DNA of 60,000 nucleotides from Tubulanus polymorphus (Eukaryota; Nemertea; Palaeonemertea; Tubulaniformes; Tubulanidae): NCBI RefSeq assembly GCF_964204645.1, contig NC_134031.1, positions 6,433,001 to 6,493,000 of the forward strand, read 5' to 3'. Shown piece by piece: positions 1 to 48,927 of this stretch (position 1 is its first letter; each line of letters starts with the position of its first letter). The notes under the pieces were generated by a model. It saw only the letters and a program-made list of their open reading frames with translations, ran no database searches and was not told where the DNA came from. The position numbers and the translations under genes were made by a program.

Positions 1-235
1 ATATTGAGATTAATATCAGTACTTCAGAGTTAATGAGTAAGTCATCCAGTAATTGTTCAGAGTTAAAATTTGACCCCGAGTTAACTCATTGAAAATGAAC
101 TAATTTTAACTCAGAGTTAACTCTAACTCACAACTGAGGAACTGGGTCCTGGATGCCGAGTGATTAGGTTTAACTCAGAGTTCAAATTAAAATTGTAGTT
201 CATTTTCAATTAGTGAACTCAACTCAAATTTTAAA
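1..235. repeat. Dispersed AACTCAGAGTTAA-type repeat
   Basis: Several AACTCAGAGTTAA blocks and an end AACTGAGGAACTGGGTCC. Related sequence recurs at 3322-3419, 46530-46575, 52690-52765 and 54200-54315. Confidence 0.65.
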
Positions 236-387
236 GCAAAACTATGTTGAAGCGCAATAGGTCTGAAATATTTTAGAAAGTCGCTAGATAAGAATTATTA
301 TTATTATCATCATTTTCATTAATTATTTTCAAAGATGTTGCTGGTACCACCAATTCTGGATTCAATAAATTTGACTTCGAGACTTAC

Positions 388-38675
<38,288 letters not shown>

Positions 38676-39211
38676 AGTCGATCACAGATAATTCCCACCA
38701 TCGAATGAACTCATATTTAATCCTATTGCCGATATCCGATCTATACTTTGTGAACTTTGAAAAGCTCTTCAGCGCAGAGACGCTCACTTTTGTCGTGTCT
38801 TCCTCAAACTTCACGAACTTCCGCGTTCCGAAGTCCACCGCGATGGGATAAACACATGAAATGAAATACTGGGATTCGAACCCACTAAGCCGGGTTGGTA
38901 AGAACCGTTTGCAATACAGTATGTGCCGTGTATCCGTATCTCGAGCGGGGTCGGATCCCATATCCGTTCATATTCTTTAGCCGAATAAATTTCAATATCT
39001 GAATATCTGAGCTGTTTAAGGGGATAAGATGAATATATCGACAAATATCCTCATCGAAAAATCAAAAGATTTCATTTTTCTGTACCTTTTTTAATTTCAA
39101 ATTTAAGGGGTTCGAACCATACTCCGCGCTGCTTTTGATTGTTCGCGGCATGATATTTGATTGGTCGGCAATTTCAATCACAAATTTATCACATTTTATT
39201 GACTACAAAAC
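38676..39211. promoter_or_regulatory. Shared 5' region between RAPGEF1 and TRMT1L
   Basis: The 536 bp between the two divergent start codons must hold the 5' UTR and promoter of both genes. An inverted CCAAT (ATTGG) lies near 39156 in GATTGGTCGG. The minus-strand frame 38961-38632 that crosses this region is not needed as a gene, because the RAPGEF1 start is explained in another frame. At 38882-38872 (minus) sits GGTTCGAATCC, an exact tRNA B-box, but no tRNA can be folded around it. Confidence 0.6.
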
Positions 39212-39342
39212 ATGACTCAAACCGCGGATATGAAGGCTATACACGAATTGAAAGAACACGGTGTCGTTATTGAATTCAACAGATGCGGTGACAAATCTGA
39301 TTTCAAGAAAACGGTCGTTATCCCTGAGATGACACTCAATAG
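39212..39342 (+). CDS. TRMT1L: TRMT1L exon 1
   Basis: ATG to donor GTCAGA. Encodes MTQTADMKAIHELKEHGVVI and ends VIPEMTLNR. The last part matches the F-Y-N-P-x-x-x-x-N-R element at the entry of Trm1 domains, with I-P replacing Y-N-P. Confidence 0.9.
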
Positions 39343-42300
39343 GTCAGAGTCCGTCCTGTCGTCACTTTTTTTGTGTCGTCAAGAAAAAGTCAAGAGAAAA
39401 TTTCCTTCCTTCTCTGTTTCTACTTGCTTCGCTCTGGCCTCCAGACCTTGTTCAATTCCCCGGGTTCAATTCTAGCCTGGCCTTTCGCGATATGTTGTTG
39501 TCAGACCATGACAGTTCACTTTCATGTTGCCTCAATTGGTGAATTAGCATTCTTTTTTGCGCCAGAATTCCCGTCGATTTACGTCCCTTTCATTTTCAAC
39601 AAAATTTATGTGAAGAATCCCCTGAAGAATTGAATTTCCCAACGGAAAGAAACTATTTATTCTTTAAGTAATATTGTCATTGAAATTTATGTCCCTTGCC
39701 CAAAACTATCATATCTTGAAAATCCTTCCCCGATCCGTCTAACTGAATCAACTTCTGACTTTTTGACCATGTGGCACTAGTGTTAAAAGGATGAGGGTTA
39801 TGGTTCGGTTGGTTGGTTAGGCCTAAATAACCATTAGGGACTCCTAAACTGGGGTTGCTCCCGGTGTTTAACTTACCGTTTTAAACTTACCCTTTTTCGA
39901 TTTAGGCCTACTCACAATTTCAACATACTCAGCCTATTTAGAATTTACCCTTTTTAGACTCAATCCTTATTCGACTTAGGCTAAAAGAAATTTACCTTGT
40001 TTCTCCAATCGGCCGTGTCACTTTGTAAACTGCAATAAACTTTGTAGTCAGTTCATTTCCATAACTGCCGGGTCTGTTGTGGTTAGCTTGATCATGCTTA
40101 AAAAAAGTACAGGGTAGACAGGCGGGCTGGTTGAACAGTTCTAAATGAGAAACGAGGTATTTTTAATCCTCGCCGTTTCTGTTGAACTGAGACCCTGGCT
40201 TTTTCAACTTTCCGTTTTAAAAAACCTTTTTATCATCGATTTTTAGAGATTTTGTGCTGTGTTCGCTCGTGACGTACGCCGAAAATCGCGAGTACACGGC
40301 GTGTCTCGACGCGTTCGGCATCACAGGCATCAACGGAATGATGTGGAAACGCGCTCTCCGCCGGAAAATCGACGTCACTATCGCCGAAGTCGATGCGGTT
40401 AACGTTGCCAAGATACGCGACGACGTCGTCAAGAACGAATTACGAATCAACGCGAGCCCCCAGCTCATCGTCGGCAAGCCAGTGTTCGAAGATTTTGTAA
40501 GCGCATCTTTGAAATTGAGAAATAATGATTGGTATATAGAAAATGGAATGTTAAGTTGCCGTTTAGGCTACTGTGGCAATTGAGGATTTCAACTGAAGAT
40601 CCTACTGGTCTAGTAGATGGTCCAATTCAGGTTGGTCATTGACCTTGAAAACCTGGGAAACTCTGGGAATCTTTTCTTTGATCCGTTCGAAATTTTTCAG
40701 TTTTAATCAGAAAAATCTTGAACAGATCGAGGAAAATTCGGGGAATTTGACAAATTCTGCCGAAAAACCTGGAACGATCAGTCAATTTAAATATGCTATT
40801 GACCGTGTGTTTCTTCATCAGTACGTGATACAGTGAAATATGAATGAATTGTAAGATTTTAAACTCAGAACTTTCTCTGATTCGCTCAGGAAAGTGTAAT
40901 CACATGGAATAATCGGGGAAAATTCGGGGGTTCGTAAATTGGTCGGAGAGTGGCCACCCTGCTGTGCACTTGTTTGTTGCTTTATATTTTCAATATTCAT
41001 ACAATTTTTTATTACTTAGACTTAACATAAGCTTTAGGCGTATACGTACGTTCTTTCATGAAACTTAATTGGGCGCAGTAGACCCGCCTTACTCAATACT
41101 GGTCTACACTCGGATGAAGGCTCAAGTTTCAAGGTTCTATAGAGTTGAAATAGCCGCGTGATGATTTTGAAATAACTATTTAGATAGAAATCACTATTGA
41201 AATCGAATTATTGGATGCAAAATAGGAAAGTTCAAAGTTTGGCATTTTTTTACTGATTTGTTATAGCCCTACAAAAAGCCTGAACTGGAATCGACAGAAA
41301 AAGAGGATGACAAAACATCATCGGATTCATTGGAATACGGTATAAATGTTACGCATATAGACGCCAACGTTATGTTGAACCAAAGAGCTTTTGACTTTGT
41401 GTACGTAAGTTCAATATCTTTCAATCTTGTTACTTCCACCTGAATCTAGTTTTTAGGCCTAACCTATTAGCAATCGAACCGCCTGCATGTGTCCTACTCA
41501 TCAAGTCGCCTGTAGCAGCCCTAATTTATTTTTTCATCTGCTACACAAAAATGGTTCCAACGGGATTCAAACCCATCAGCTCAGAATTTAAAGCTAGACA
41601 CCCGAGATGACAAAACTCCGTACATAAATCAATATGGTGTATGAACATGGAAGAACCGAGTGCTCAGTTCTATCCAAGTACCTCGAAGCCGTGACTGTTT
41701 ACTATAAAATAACCTGAAGTTTCCTATGTAGTTCATAACATCACTTAATCCGTATAAAGACCCCTGTCCCTAATAACAAGAGTTAAGCCAGGGCCGGATC
41801 TAGCTTTTCGGAAAAGGGGGTGCGCACTGCTTACTTGGGTCAGTACTTACAGGTGGGGGTCTGAGGATGCTCCCCCAAGAAAATTTTTAAAAATTAAATG
41901 CATTTCGGTGCATTCTGAGCACTCTCCCGGTGGAAATTAGGAATGAAATATGTTCACAATTTCATCATTTTCTAAATGAAAGTCTCATAGAGAAAATTTC
42001 AAGGATATTCGGCCGAAAAAGGGGATGTGCGCATCCCCCGCCCGCGCACCCCCCTGGATCCACCACCGAAAGCAAAGTTGACTGTACGACCGAAGTATCA
42101 TGAAAAATCTTTCGTGCGTGACGTTCGTTGATGTCTATTCTCCAAATGAATGATACACGATGACGCGTACGATCGAATCTTTGTTTTCTTTCAGATTTTT
42201 AAATCCGTGCGGCAGCCCCGTTCAGTATTTCGACTCGGCGTTTCGGTACACGCGGCACAGCGGTATGATGATCATCACGGCTATGGACCTTGGCACGCTC

Positions 42301-45300
42301 TACTGTAAATCGCCTCAACTCGCCGAGCGGTATTACGGCGCACACGCCACTAGTACGGACTATATGAGAGAATTCGCAGCTCGTATCGTTCTAGCCGCCG
42401 CTGCTAGGTAAGGGGCCGTGCTTAAAGTACATACACTCAAAATTCCCGATTATCCACTCCCCTCCCCATGCATGCTTTTATTATGTCTCTTTTGGTTATT
42501 TTGTTGGTAAAACTTCATTATCAATAAAACCATTTTGGCATTATTTCCAACCTAGCACCATGATTAAAACGTATGTACACAAAACGTGCGCGATGTGATC
42601 ATCACCTCGCGCCACCAGTCAACCAACCACCTGAAACAACTGGTGAAAGTATCGCCATCTTTTAGAAATAAATCAGAACTACGTTATCTGGAACGTGTAC
42701 ATCGTTATGATGACGTGCAATGACTTGCAATATCATTTGACTACGGAATGATTTAATGAGTTTTTAGGATCAGCTGTATTCATCCTTATAGAATGGTTCT
42801 GAGAGTAACTTTCTGTTAGCTCTTGGCAGCACAAATTATAACTGGATGTACGCAGCTGATATTTTGTCATTAGGAGGGAAATTGGTCTTGGAGTTGATAT
42901 GGCAAGTTTCGTCCATCAGCTCTAAGCTGTTTTGAAGTGCTGGGAGAAAATGTGCAAAATTTCAATAAATTTTTCCCATTCTACTAATCGATGCTTGACC
43001 TTGTCTCATGACATCACAGAGAAAGCCCTTCAGAAGAGCATCACTTGAAAATCCCTCTAGAAGGTCTTTCCATTGATATCATTATCGAGAACTTTTCTAC
43101 CATGTACTTGTGAGTCATAGGGAAACCCATTTCCCATGTATATCATCAAAGTTGAAAATGTTTACTACACATAGTCTTTATCAGCTGTTAATACGTTATT
43201 GCAAATCCATTTTTATGCTCAAAACTGAAATGTACTCAGTTGGTCCGACTTGACCTATGGTCCTTTATTATATTTTAGGAGCGCGGCTCGGTTCAATAAA
43301 GGAATCTCGGTGATGTTCTGCGTCACCGTCAAACACGGTTTAACGGTTTGTCTACGAGTTCACAGAAGTCCCAGTTACGCCGATACATGTTTGAAAAGTG
43401 TCCGCAAAGTTATCCACTGTCAGCGCTGCCAGGAAAGAGCGTTCTACCCCGATACAAATATTCCCATAGGTAATAAAAAAGGAAAGTACATTAGGTTACT
43501 CATCCCATGTTAGTTTATTTTTCCCTAATCATTATCTTTGATTATGTGATTACCTATTAAGGCCTACTTCTTTTATTTTGAAATATTGACAGAAAACCCG
43601 TATGAACTTCTAAGATGTGATTGTAATAAGAATGGAACTGGAAATTATTCGGTAGATTTGGGACCTGTGTGGTGAGTACGGTGTATATGATACGAAGCAT
43701 TCCATTTTTGATCTTATGTAAATGTGTCAGTTATGCAGTAAACCGTGCTACATTGACTGAAAATAATATCCAGAGTACTCTTTCACGAAAGGGTTTAACG
43801 CTTAAATTGATTTACTTCATTTATTCAATTGAATTGATCTTAACCCTTGGGTTCCTGCCGATGTCAAACGCCACCCAGACAAAGATCGACGGTCAGCGGC
43901 GTTCTCAACCGCCAGACCGTAAACATACTGACCTCTAGTGACTGAAAAATAAAGTAAGGCATTGCAGCTATGCTATTTTCTACACAACAGCAGGTCTGCC
44001 AATATATCATATGGTTTTGATTGGCTTTCACTTAGCTCGAGATGCCTGATATGGCCGAAGACAGATAGTAAATACACTACCAAACTCATAATAACAGTTG
44101 AAACAAACAATTTTGTTCATAAAAGGTTTATCATTATGATGAAAGTTTGATGTGGAAAATGTGTAGTTTTTGTTTTTAAAAAAACTCCACCTGGGGCTGC
44201 AGTTAGCTAGTCAAAAAGGGCCGGGCAGACAAAGGGTAAATCGATTTATAAGTTAGTCCTTTTTGTGAAAGTGGACCCTGATTAGATCAAGGTGATATGA
44301 TAAAACCTTTCAGTTCTAACTAATAAATGCCTGAAAGTTCTGGAGTAATTTGAAAACTTTTAAAGGTGTCGAATAATGGGCCTACCGCGCCACGGCATAG
44401 ACACACTGAAAGGGTTAACTGAATTTAACCAGCTGATTAAGTAATTCATTGCGTCTTATTCCGTGTCCCGGTTTTCAGGTCGGGTCCGATATTTTCGACG
44501 CAATTTTTGTGTGATATGAAACGAACTGCTGAAACGACGGCGACGACGTTCACTGGCGAATTTAAATCTCTCGTCGAATCGTTACTCGTTGAATCTCGAT
44601 GCTCAAATTCGTCGTCCGAATCGGCAGCGAAGAATGATTCATCGGAATCTCCTCTGCGGGAACCGCCTTTAAAAAAGACCAAGTTCGACGCCGTCGAAGA
44701 AGACAGCTGCCCGCCGTTTTATTACAATCTGACGCATCGTAAACTCAGGAAGCTAATCAGGTACGGCAGTCAAAACTGATCTGAATTAACTAATTATTAA
44801 TCGACTTGGTGGTCTGATTATTCTAACCATACTGCAGTTTTATTTCATGATCGGACATTTATGTAAACAACTAGAATTACAACAACTAAATACATCAAGT
44901 TTCATGGATATCCATCAGATATTCCAGGTTGTATCGTGGTAAACAAGAAATTCAAGATGGCTACCCTAGTGGATATATTTTCAAAAGTGGTGAACACTTT
45001 GCCTGCCCCAATCATCACACCAAGTTTCATGTAAATCCTCATTCCTTAATTGGAATTGTACGCTGTATCATGCTAGCAAGATTGTGTCCACAGCAGACAA
45101 CCTGACTCCAGTATACCCCTCCCCCTACACTTCGTTGCGGGTATAACGAGTTTGAGCCATAGTTGATATAGCAGGGCTGTACGTAGGCAGTTCCCCCTTC
45201 CCAGAAATCGTTTGAAAAAATTGCAGTTCATGGATAGCTCCGAGTAAAAGTATCGTAAATAATTGAATATCCAGCTTAGACAAAAATCCAAATTAAGGCT

Positions 45301-45541
45301 AAAAAGGGATAGATACCTTGTTTCTACTAATCGGCAGGGTCATATACAATGTTTTGAGTTGATTTTGATTTTCTGGTTTTTGTATTAACGATTTTCCAGG
45401 GTGAACAAGTTGGTAACGCATGCTCAACAGGAAGGATTCCGGTGCAGTCGAACTCATTTTGATACGAATTCCGTACGCTCTAATGCATCAAATGCCCAAT
45501 TGGTGGCGCTGGCCGAAAAATACGCTCCTGCTTCGAAATAA
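39212..45541 (+). CDS. TRMT1L: TRMT1L, tRNA methyltransferase 1-like protein
   Basis: Trm1-family protein related to tRNA guanine-26 dimethyltransferase. Exons: 39212-39342, 40247-40496, 41267-41400, 42195-42407, 43279-43469, 43593-43671, 44479-44760, 45400-45541. Phases match; total 1422 nt, 473 aa. An in-frame TGA at 39200-39202 fixes the ATG. Seen: SAM-site motif DAFGITG (residues 65-71), motif IV changed to NPCG (175-178), a likely zinc site C290, C293, C315, C317, and a C-terminal FRCSRTHFDTNSVRSNA stretch typical of the family. It resembles TRMT1L more than TRMT1 through DAFGxTGI, ENPYxxLxCxC and the long Ser-rich insert of exon 7. It is shorter than vertebrate TRMT1L (about 730 aa) and lacks the N-terminal zinc-finger part. 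AATAAA at 45537-45542 overlaps the stop. Confidence 0.94.
40247..40496 (+). CDS. TRMT1L: TRMT1L exon 2, SAM-binding fold
   Basis: Acceptor TTTTTAG, donor GTAAGC. Encodes YTACLDAFGITGINGMMW, the SAM motif I of the family, then DVTIAEVDAVNVAKI, where an acidic residue after the second strand normally binds the SAM ribose. Confidence 0.96.
40630..40965 (-). repeat. Dispersed CCCCGAGTTTTCC repeat, copy C
   Basis: Minus-oriented copy inside TRMT1L intron 2, ending at GTGGCCACCC (40950-40959). Confidence 0.65.
41267..41400 (+). CDS. TRMT1L: TRMT1L exon 3
   Basis: Acceptor GTTATAG, donor GTACGT. An acidic linker, then GINVTHIDANVMLNQRAFDF. The HIDAN element corresponds to the K-M-D-A-N element of vertebrate TRMT1L next to the adenine pocket. 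Confidence 0.93.
42195..42407 (+). CDS. TRMT1L: TRMT1L exon 4, motif IV region
   Basis: Acceptor TTTCAG, donor GTAAGG. Begins FLNPCGSPVQYFDSAFR, the place of the usual D-P-F-G motif IV, then MIITAMDLGTLYCKSP and EFAARIVLAAAAR. All flanking residues are well conserved, so the motif IV change is local. Confidence 0.96.
42779..43265 (-). repeat. About 500-bp dispersed repeat, copy B
   Basis: Reverse-oriented copy filling the last part of TRMT1L intron 4 and stopping 13 bases before exon 5 (43279), so it lies over the branch-point region. Confidence 0.75.
43279..43469 (+). CDS. TRMT1L: TRMT1L exon 5, first half of zinc site
   Basis: Acceptor TTTTAG, donor GTAATA. Encodes SAARFNKGISVMFCVTVKHG and VIHCQRCQERAF; the C-x2-C pair is the first half of the Trm1 zinc site. 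Its 5' edge abuts a dispersed repeat that fills the end of the intron. Confidence 0.95.
43593..43671 (+). CDS. TRMT1L: TRMT1L exon 6, second half of zinc site
   Basis: Acceptor TTGACAG, donor GTGAGT. Encodes ENPYELLRCDCNKNG and VDLGPVW. The C-x-C pair completes the presumed zinc site; L-G-P-x-W is a Trm1 family signature. Confidence 0.95.
44479..44760 (+). CDS. TRMT1L: TRMT1L exon 7, Ser-rich insert
   Basis: Acceptor TTTCAG, donor GTACGG. Starts SGPIFSTQFLCDMKR, passes a serine/acid-rich insert with PPLKKTKFDAVEED, a possible nuclear localisation signal, and ends PPFYYNLTHRKLRKLI, the vertebrate P-P-F-Y-Y-N element. Confidence 0.94.
45400..45541 (+). CDS. TRMT1L: TRMT1L exon 8, C-terminus
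   Basis: Acceptor TTTCCAG to stop TAA. Encodes VNKLVTHAQQEGFRCSRTHF and ends YAPASK. The FRxSRTHFDxxxVR element is the family C-terminal signature. Ends sooner than the vertebrate protein. Confidence 0.95.
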
Positions 45542-45939
45542 ATGTGAATTATTAAAAAAATTAGATAGTTTGGTTTTGATATTGTGGATATGCTGGTATG
45601 GTAAACTTACTCGGCACGGGTCATCCCATTTGAAGCGATACTGGACTCCTGACAAGTAAGGAATCCTTCGAAATCCCTTGACGAGTGAAAAGGGGTTAAC
45701 TCATCCTTACTTGCCAGGGTAAGCTTGCCTCCCCGACAAATCCTGGCTGCAAACCGTTCATTAGTTAATTACACTGTCCAATGATATTTGGGCGGAACCC
45801 AGTCTATATATATATCTAACCAATTAGAATTGCTGGTTCACAATTTATGGCCACCATCAACCAGTTGATGATTTTGCCAACGAGAGGCGCATGAAAACAT
45901 TTGTTGTAGTTTTTAATGATTCTATTTTAAAAACTGCCC

Positions 45940-46385
45940 CAATGGCGTTAGGCAGTTAGGAGAGACTTAAAGGCCAGGCGGGTAAGGCATTGCAATCGGT
46001 GATGGTCCTTAGGAAAAACGACCGCTTGCGTGCTTCGCATGAAAACGCTGGAATGCGTGCTGGCTAAAACCTCTGGAGTAGCGTATTGGCTTGATGAGAC
46101 GACTTGTAGTGTCTAGGTTGACCATGCTATTGGTGATCTTGTACATCATGGCTAGTCTGGAATTTCTGCGCCCATTTTCCAGTGTCGGCCATTTCAGCTT
46201 TTGGAAATAAACGTTGAGAATTTTCAGTGGCTTGGCGAGAGATGGGCCGGTCAGTGCGTCTTCGTGGAGGGCGATGCGTGTGCTGGTTTGATGTGTTTAT
46301 GGGTCGAAGAAAGCGTTGTATCTGAGATAAATGAATCGTCGCGGGTCTGTTAACACTCGAAATCTGTTGGGAGTGCTGTTCAGTT
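45940..46385 (-). mobile_element. Non-LTR retrotransposon fragment, C-terminal end of reverse transcriptase ORF
   Basis: Translating the minus strand gives RFRVLTDPRRFIYLRYNAFF, a stop, then PLKILNVYFQKLKWPTLENG, RNSRLAMMYKITNSMVNL and, after a frame slip near 46020, FFLRTITDCNALP. The R-x-x-M-x-Y-K-I-x-N and R-T-I-x-D-x-N-x-L-P patterns are typical of the tail of LINE-type (CR1/L2/jockey-like) ORF2 proteins. One stop and one frameshift show that it is dead. No 5' part is present. Confidence 0.8.
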
Positions 46386-46390
46386 AGAAC

Positions 46391-46429
46391 ATGGACTCTA
46401 AAACGAAAGACCATGGTTTTAGAGTCCAT
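46391..46429. repeat. Hairpin upstream of peptide gene copy 1
   Basis: ATGGACTCTAAAAC and GTTTTAGAGTCCAT, 14-base perfect arms, 11-base loop. A relative at 54340-54374 (ATGGACGCTAAAAC, GTTTTAGAGTCCGT) lies downstream of copy 2. Confidence 0.8.
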
Positions 46430-46714
46430 GGTTTGAAGCAATCACTCGAGTAGGTCATCATCAATCATAATACATGTAATAACCATAGAGTAAATACAAA
46501 AATACTGGACACGGTTGTAGAAAATTGTAGATCTAATTTGAATTCAGAATTAAATCCCCCTCCCTGTGGAACTGGATCCACCTTTTAATGTGTATTTTCA
46601 GACCAGCACAATGCTATTTGAAGTCGTTACAAAATTTATTATATTTTCTTAATTCGAATTACCTTCGCCTCACAAACCGTGTGCTTTTTTTCGTTTCATG
46701 CGCCATTTTTGGCA

Positions 46715-46895
46715 CCTTACGGTTGTTGACGTCAATCGCATGATGTTCGGTTATTGGACCGGAAGTGAATCTTTTCAGGTGTGTGCATGCGATATGGACC
46801 GATCGCCGTTCGTACCTCTTGTCTGAAAGACATTCCGTCCCTGGGGAGGGTAGGAACGCCCCATACTGCCACCATCCCCGGGGTGTAACACCGGG
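46715..46895 (+). promoter_or_regulatory. Promoter and 5' UTR exon of peptide gene copy 1
   Basis: Contains a perfect CRE palindrome TGACGTCA at 46727-46734, an inverted CCAAT (ATTGG, 46753-46757) and an ETS-like ACCGGAAGTG at 46758-46767. A GC-richer block follows and ends at 46895 before donor GTAAG, so it is read as the non-coding first exon. CRE sites are common at neuropeptide and hormone genes. That these sites act here is inference. Confidence 0.6.
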
Positions 46896-47161
46896 GTAAG
46901 AATTTATTTTCTTAGTACATCTATGAGCCTATATTATAATACACATGTGATGTTCATATGAATTCATATTTACATGGATCAAATTGACTATAGCCGGTTT
47001 TTTTAATTGATTTACATTCGCAAAATTGGCAGCTATACAAATTTTACAAGCTCTTTCGCTTCAATGTTTGATGTCTACCACTCAAAAGTGGGTTCAAATT
47101 CCTGGTAACGATTCAAACTGTACAAACTGACGATTTACATTGTTATATCCAGTTACGGGCG

Positions 47162-47504
47162 ATGCTTCCAAACTGTTTCTATAAAATACATCCTGAAGAG
47201 GATGAGTTTACAGCTGAATTTTGCCGGTTCTATCGAACACGTAAGTTATGCATCTTTGACGATTAATAGGTTTTTGGATAACTACTTTAGTCGCTCCGTC
47301 GCGAAAGCTGTTGTTCCGAGTCCAGAAGAGGTTTATATACATTTCTGTAGCGTGGTTTGATGTATTGCCGTGTGCTTAGCCTCTTATTAGTATAGATAGG
47401 CATCAAGAACCCGCAACCTGTCCGAGTCTGGGCCTCACTCCTTACTCAAATCCAAAGTCTTAATATTTCTGAAATCATATTTTATAGGTTCAAACGCTGC
47501 ATAA
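47162..47504 (+). other. Conserved upstream reading frame of peptide gene copy 1
   Basis: ATG at 47162 in exon 2 (47153-47240) opens MLPNCFYKIHPEEDEF and continues across the intron into exon 3, where TAA at 47502-47504 ends it, six bases before the main ATG at 47511. In copy 2 the same frame lacks this stop and runs into the precursor. Either a regulatory uORF, or an N-terminal part lost in this copy. Confidence 0.55.
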
Positions 47505-47510
47505 TTGACG

Positions 47511-47899
47511 ATGATTTGTAAGTTCTGATTTTCTAATTTATGAACTGTGGCATTTTCAGCTTATTTTTGGTTTCGGTTCTATTTTCTCGGTCGTTGTCTT
47601 GTGCGCGCTCATTTGGGATCATATGATTTCATTTTCAAATATCTGGTTATTGGCAATTCGTGGAGGAGCTGACGTTCGAATTTTAACTTACATATATACT
47701 TAAAATCTGTCAGTATTCATGTATTTCTATAGGTGAGTTATATAAATTCGTACTTCCACTGTGTGGAATTTTTGCATCTATCTGGGCCGCGGCTGTAGCC
47801 GAGGAAGAAACTGAAAAGAAGCTCAATGCCGATGATTTGCTGGAGAGATTGGTCCGGGGAGGCGGAGGCCTGTGCGCAACTAGTAATTGTTGTGGTTAA
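47511..47899 (+). CDS. Small secreted Cys-rich peptide precursor, copy 1
   Basis: CDS exons 47511-47517 and 47733-47899 (57 aa); upstream exons 46895-, 47153-47240 and 47488-47510 are untranslated. The intron splits the signal sequence after two codons. Seen: hydrophobic signal core KFVLPLCGIFASIWAAAV, then an acidic/basic spacer with EKK, the helix-like LNADDLLERL, a single Arg, a Gly run and LCATSNCCG at the C-terminus. This is the layout of a neuropeptide or other small secreted peptide precursor: signal, propeptide, cleavage at basic residues, and a C-terminal Gly that could become an amide. Three cysteines per chain is unusual and would suit a dimer or a free thiol. I do not recognise the family, and hormone, defence or venom-like roles cannot be told apart. 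Confidence 0.72.
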
Positions 47900-48927
47900 A
47901 AAAGCACGTTTCGGTCAAAGCTAGAAATTACTGAACTGTGACCAGGAATCCGAAAATATAATTTCGTTTAACTTCAAGTTCAGTGTTTGCCTGATAACCG
48001 TGTGATTTAACTAGGATACACGAGGAAAAAGGGAGAGGGAGAGGGATTTAGGGAGATAGGGATGGAGAGATCAGTCCCTTAATGACTAATCAAATAAAAA
48101 TCCCAAATGACACGATTTCAATATTGCATTTTTATGTTTTAGACGGATTACAAACCATTTTGAGCTTTTCATACATTTCTTCATTCTCATAAATAAACGA
48201 GACGGAAGTTACGGCCTGCAATACCACAGACGCGAGTTAGGATTTGGCCCTTGGTGTTAAGACATTTTCCAAAGTACTTCGCTAGCCCAATATACCCCAA
48301 TCCTAGAACGCCAGACTCCATGGATGCCAACTGAGCATGCCAACGACTAAACCACCGAGATCTGGTGACTGGCGAAGTTTGAAGCCTGACTACCGTCCTG
48401 TGTATTTAGTAGTTGAAAAATAAAATAATGCTATTAATACCTGTGTTTTCCCTGTATGGAACTGAGTAGTGACATAGTACGTGTTTGACATTTTCCAACC
48501 TGTTCAGATACATAACTACAGTCAAGCCTGCTGATTCCGGATCGCCTTAATCCGATTCTCGGTCTAATGCGGACAATGTTTACAGTTCATTTGTTCATAG
48601 ATAAACAAGGAAACCTTTCTTTGATAGAATGATATATTATTACTCAAGTTGAATTATTCGTCTCTTAACGACTATTCCATGCACAGAAAATTGAAAATAG
48701 CACAAAAATGCTTTCACTTATTCATCATTGAGATCAGTTTGAGCTTGCTTCGGAGAGTGGCAATCAAACCCGGCAAGCGAGGATGGCAAGCAAGCATCAT
48801 TTACGGCAGTACGGCCTCTCTTTGGCTAGCCCTGTAGTAATTGAAGGAGTTTCTGTCATTGGTAGATATCGTGTCGATCGATCATCCTCTTTGACCTTCC
48901 GATGCAGATGAGTCTGTAGTACATAAT

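Larger units (their letters stand above)
39343..45399 (+). other. TRMT1L introns and what they hold
   Basis: Seven introns. Intron 2 (40497-41266) carries the minus-oriented dispersed repeat at 40630-40965. Intron 4 (42408-43278) is more than half filled by the repeat at 42779-43265. Introns 1, 3, 5, 6 and 7 show only AT-rich sequence and short simple runs, with no further exon that I can support. Confidence 0.6.
46464..48535 (+). repeat. Direct duplication, copy 1 (peptide gene unit)
   Basis: Starts with ACCATAGAGTAAATACAAAA at about 46482 and ends in the block around CCAACCTGTTCAGATACATA. The same blocks recur in order at 52631-55330: leader, promoter, 5' UTR exon, three further exons, and a 3' tail with TTGAAAAATAAA near 48415 that may be the polyadenylation signal. 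Exons are closer to each other than introns are. Confidence 0.85.

Noticed and set aside
47153-47240. Exon 2 of peptide gene copy 1 as coding sequence of the precursor
   Set aside because: Its frame meets TAA at 47502 before the signal sequence; kept as an upstream frame instead.
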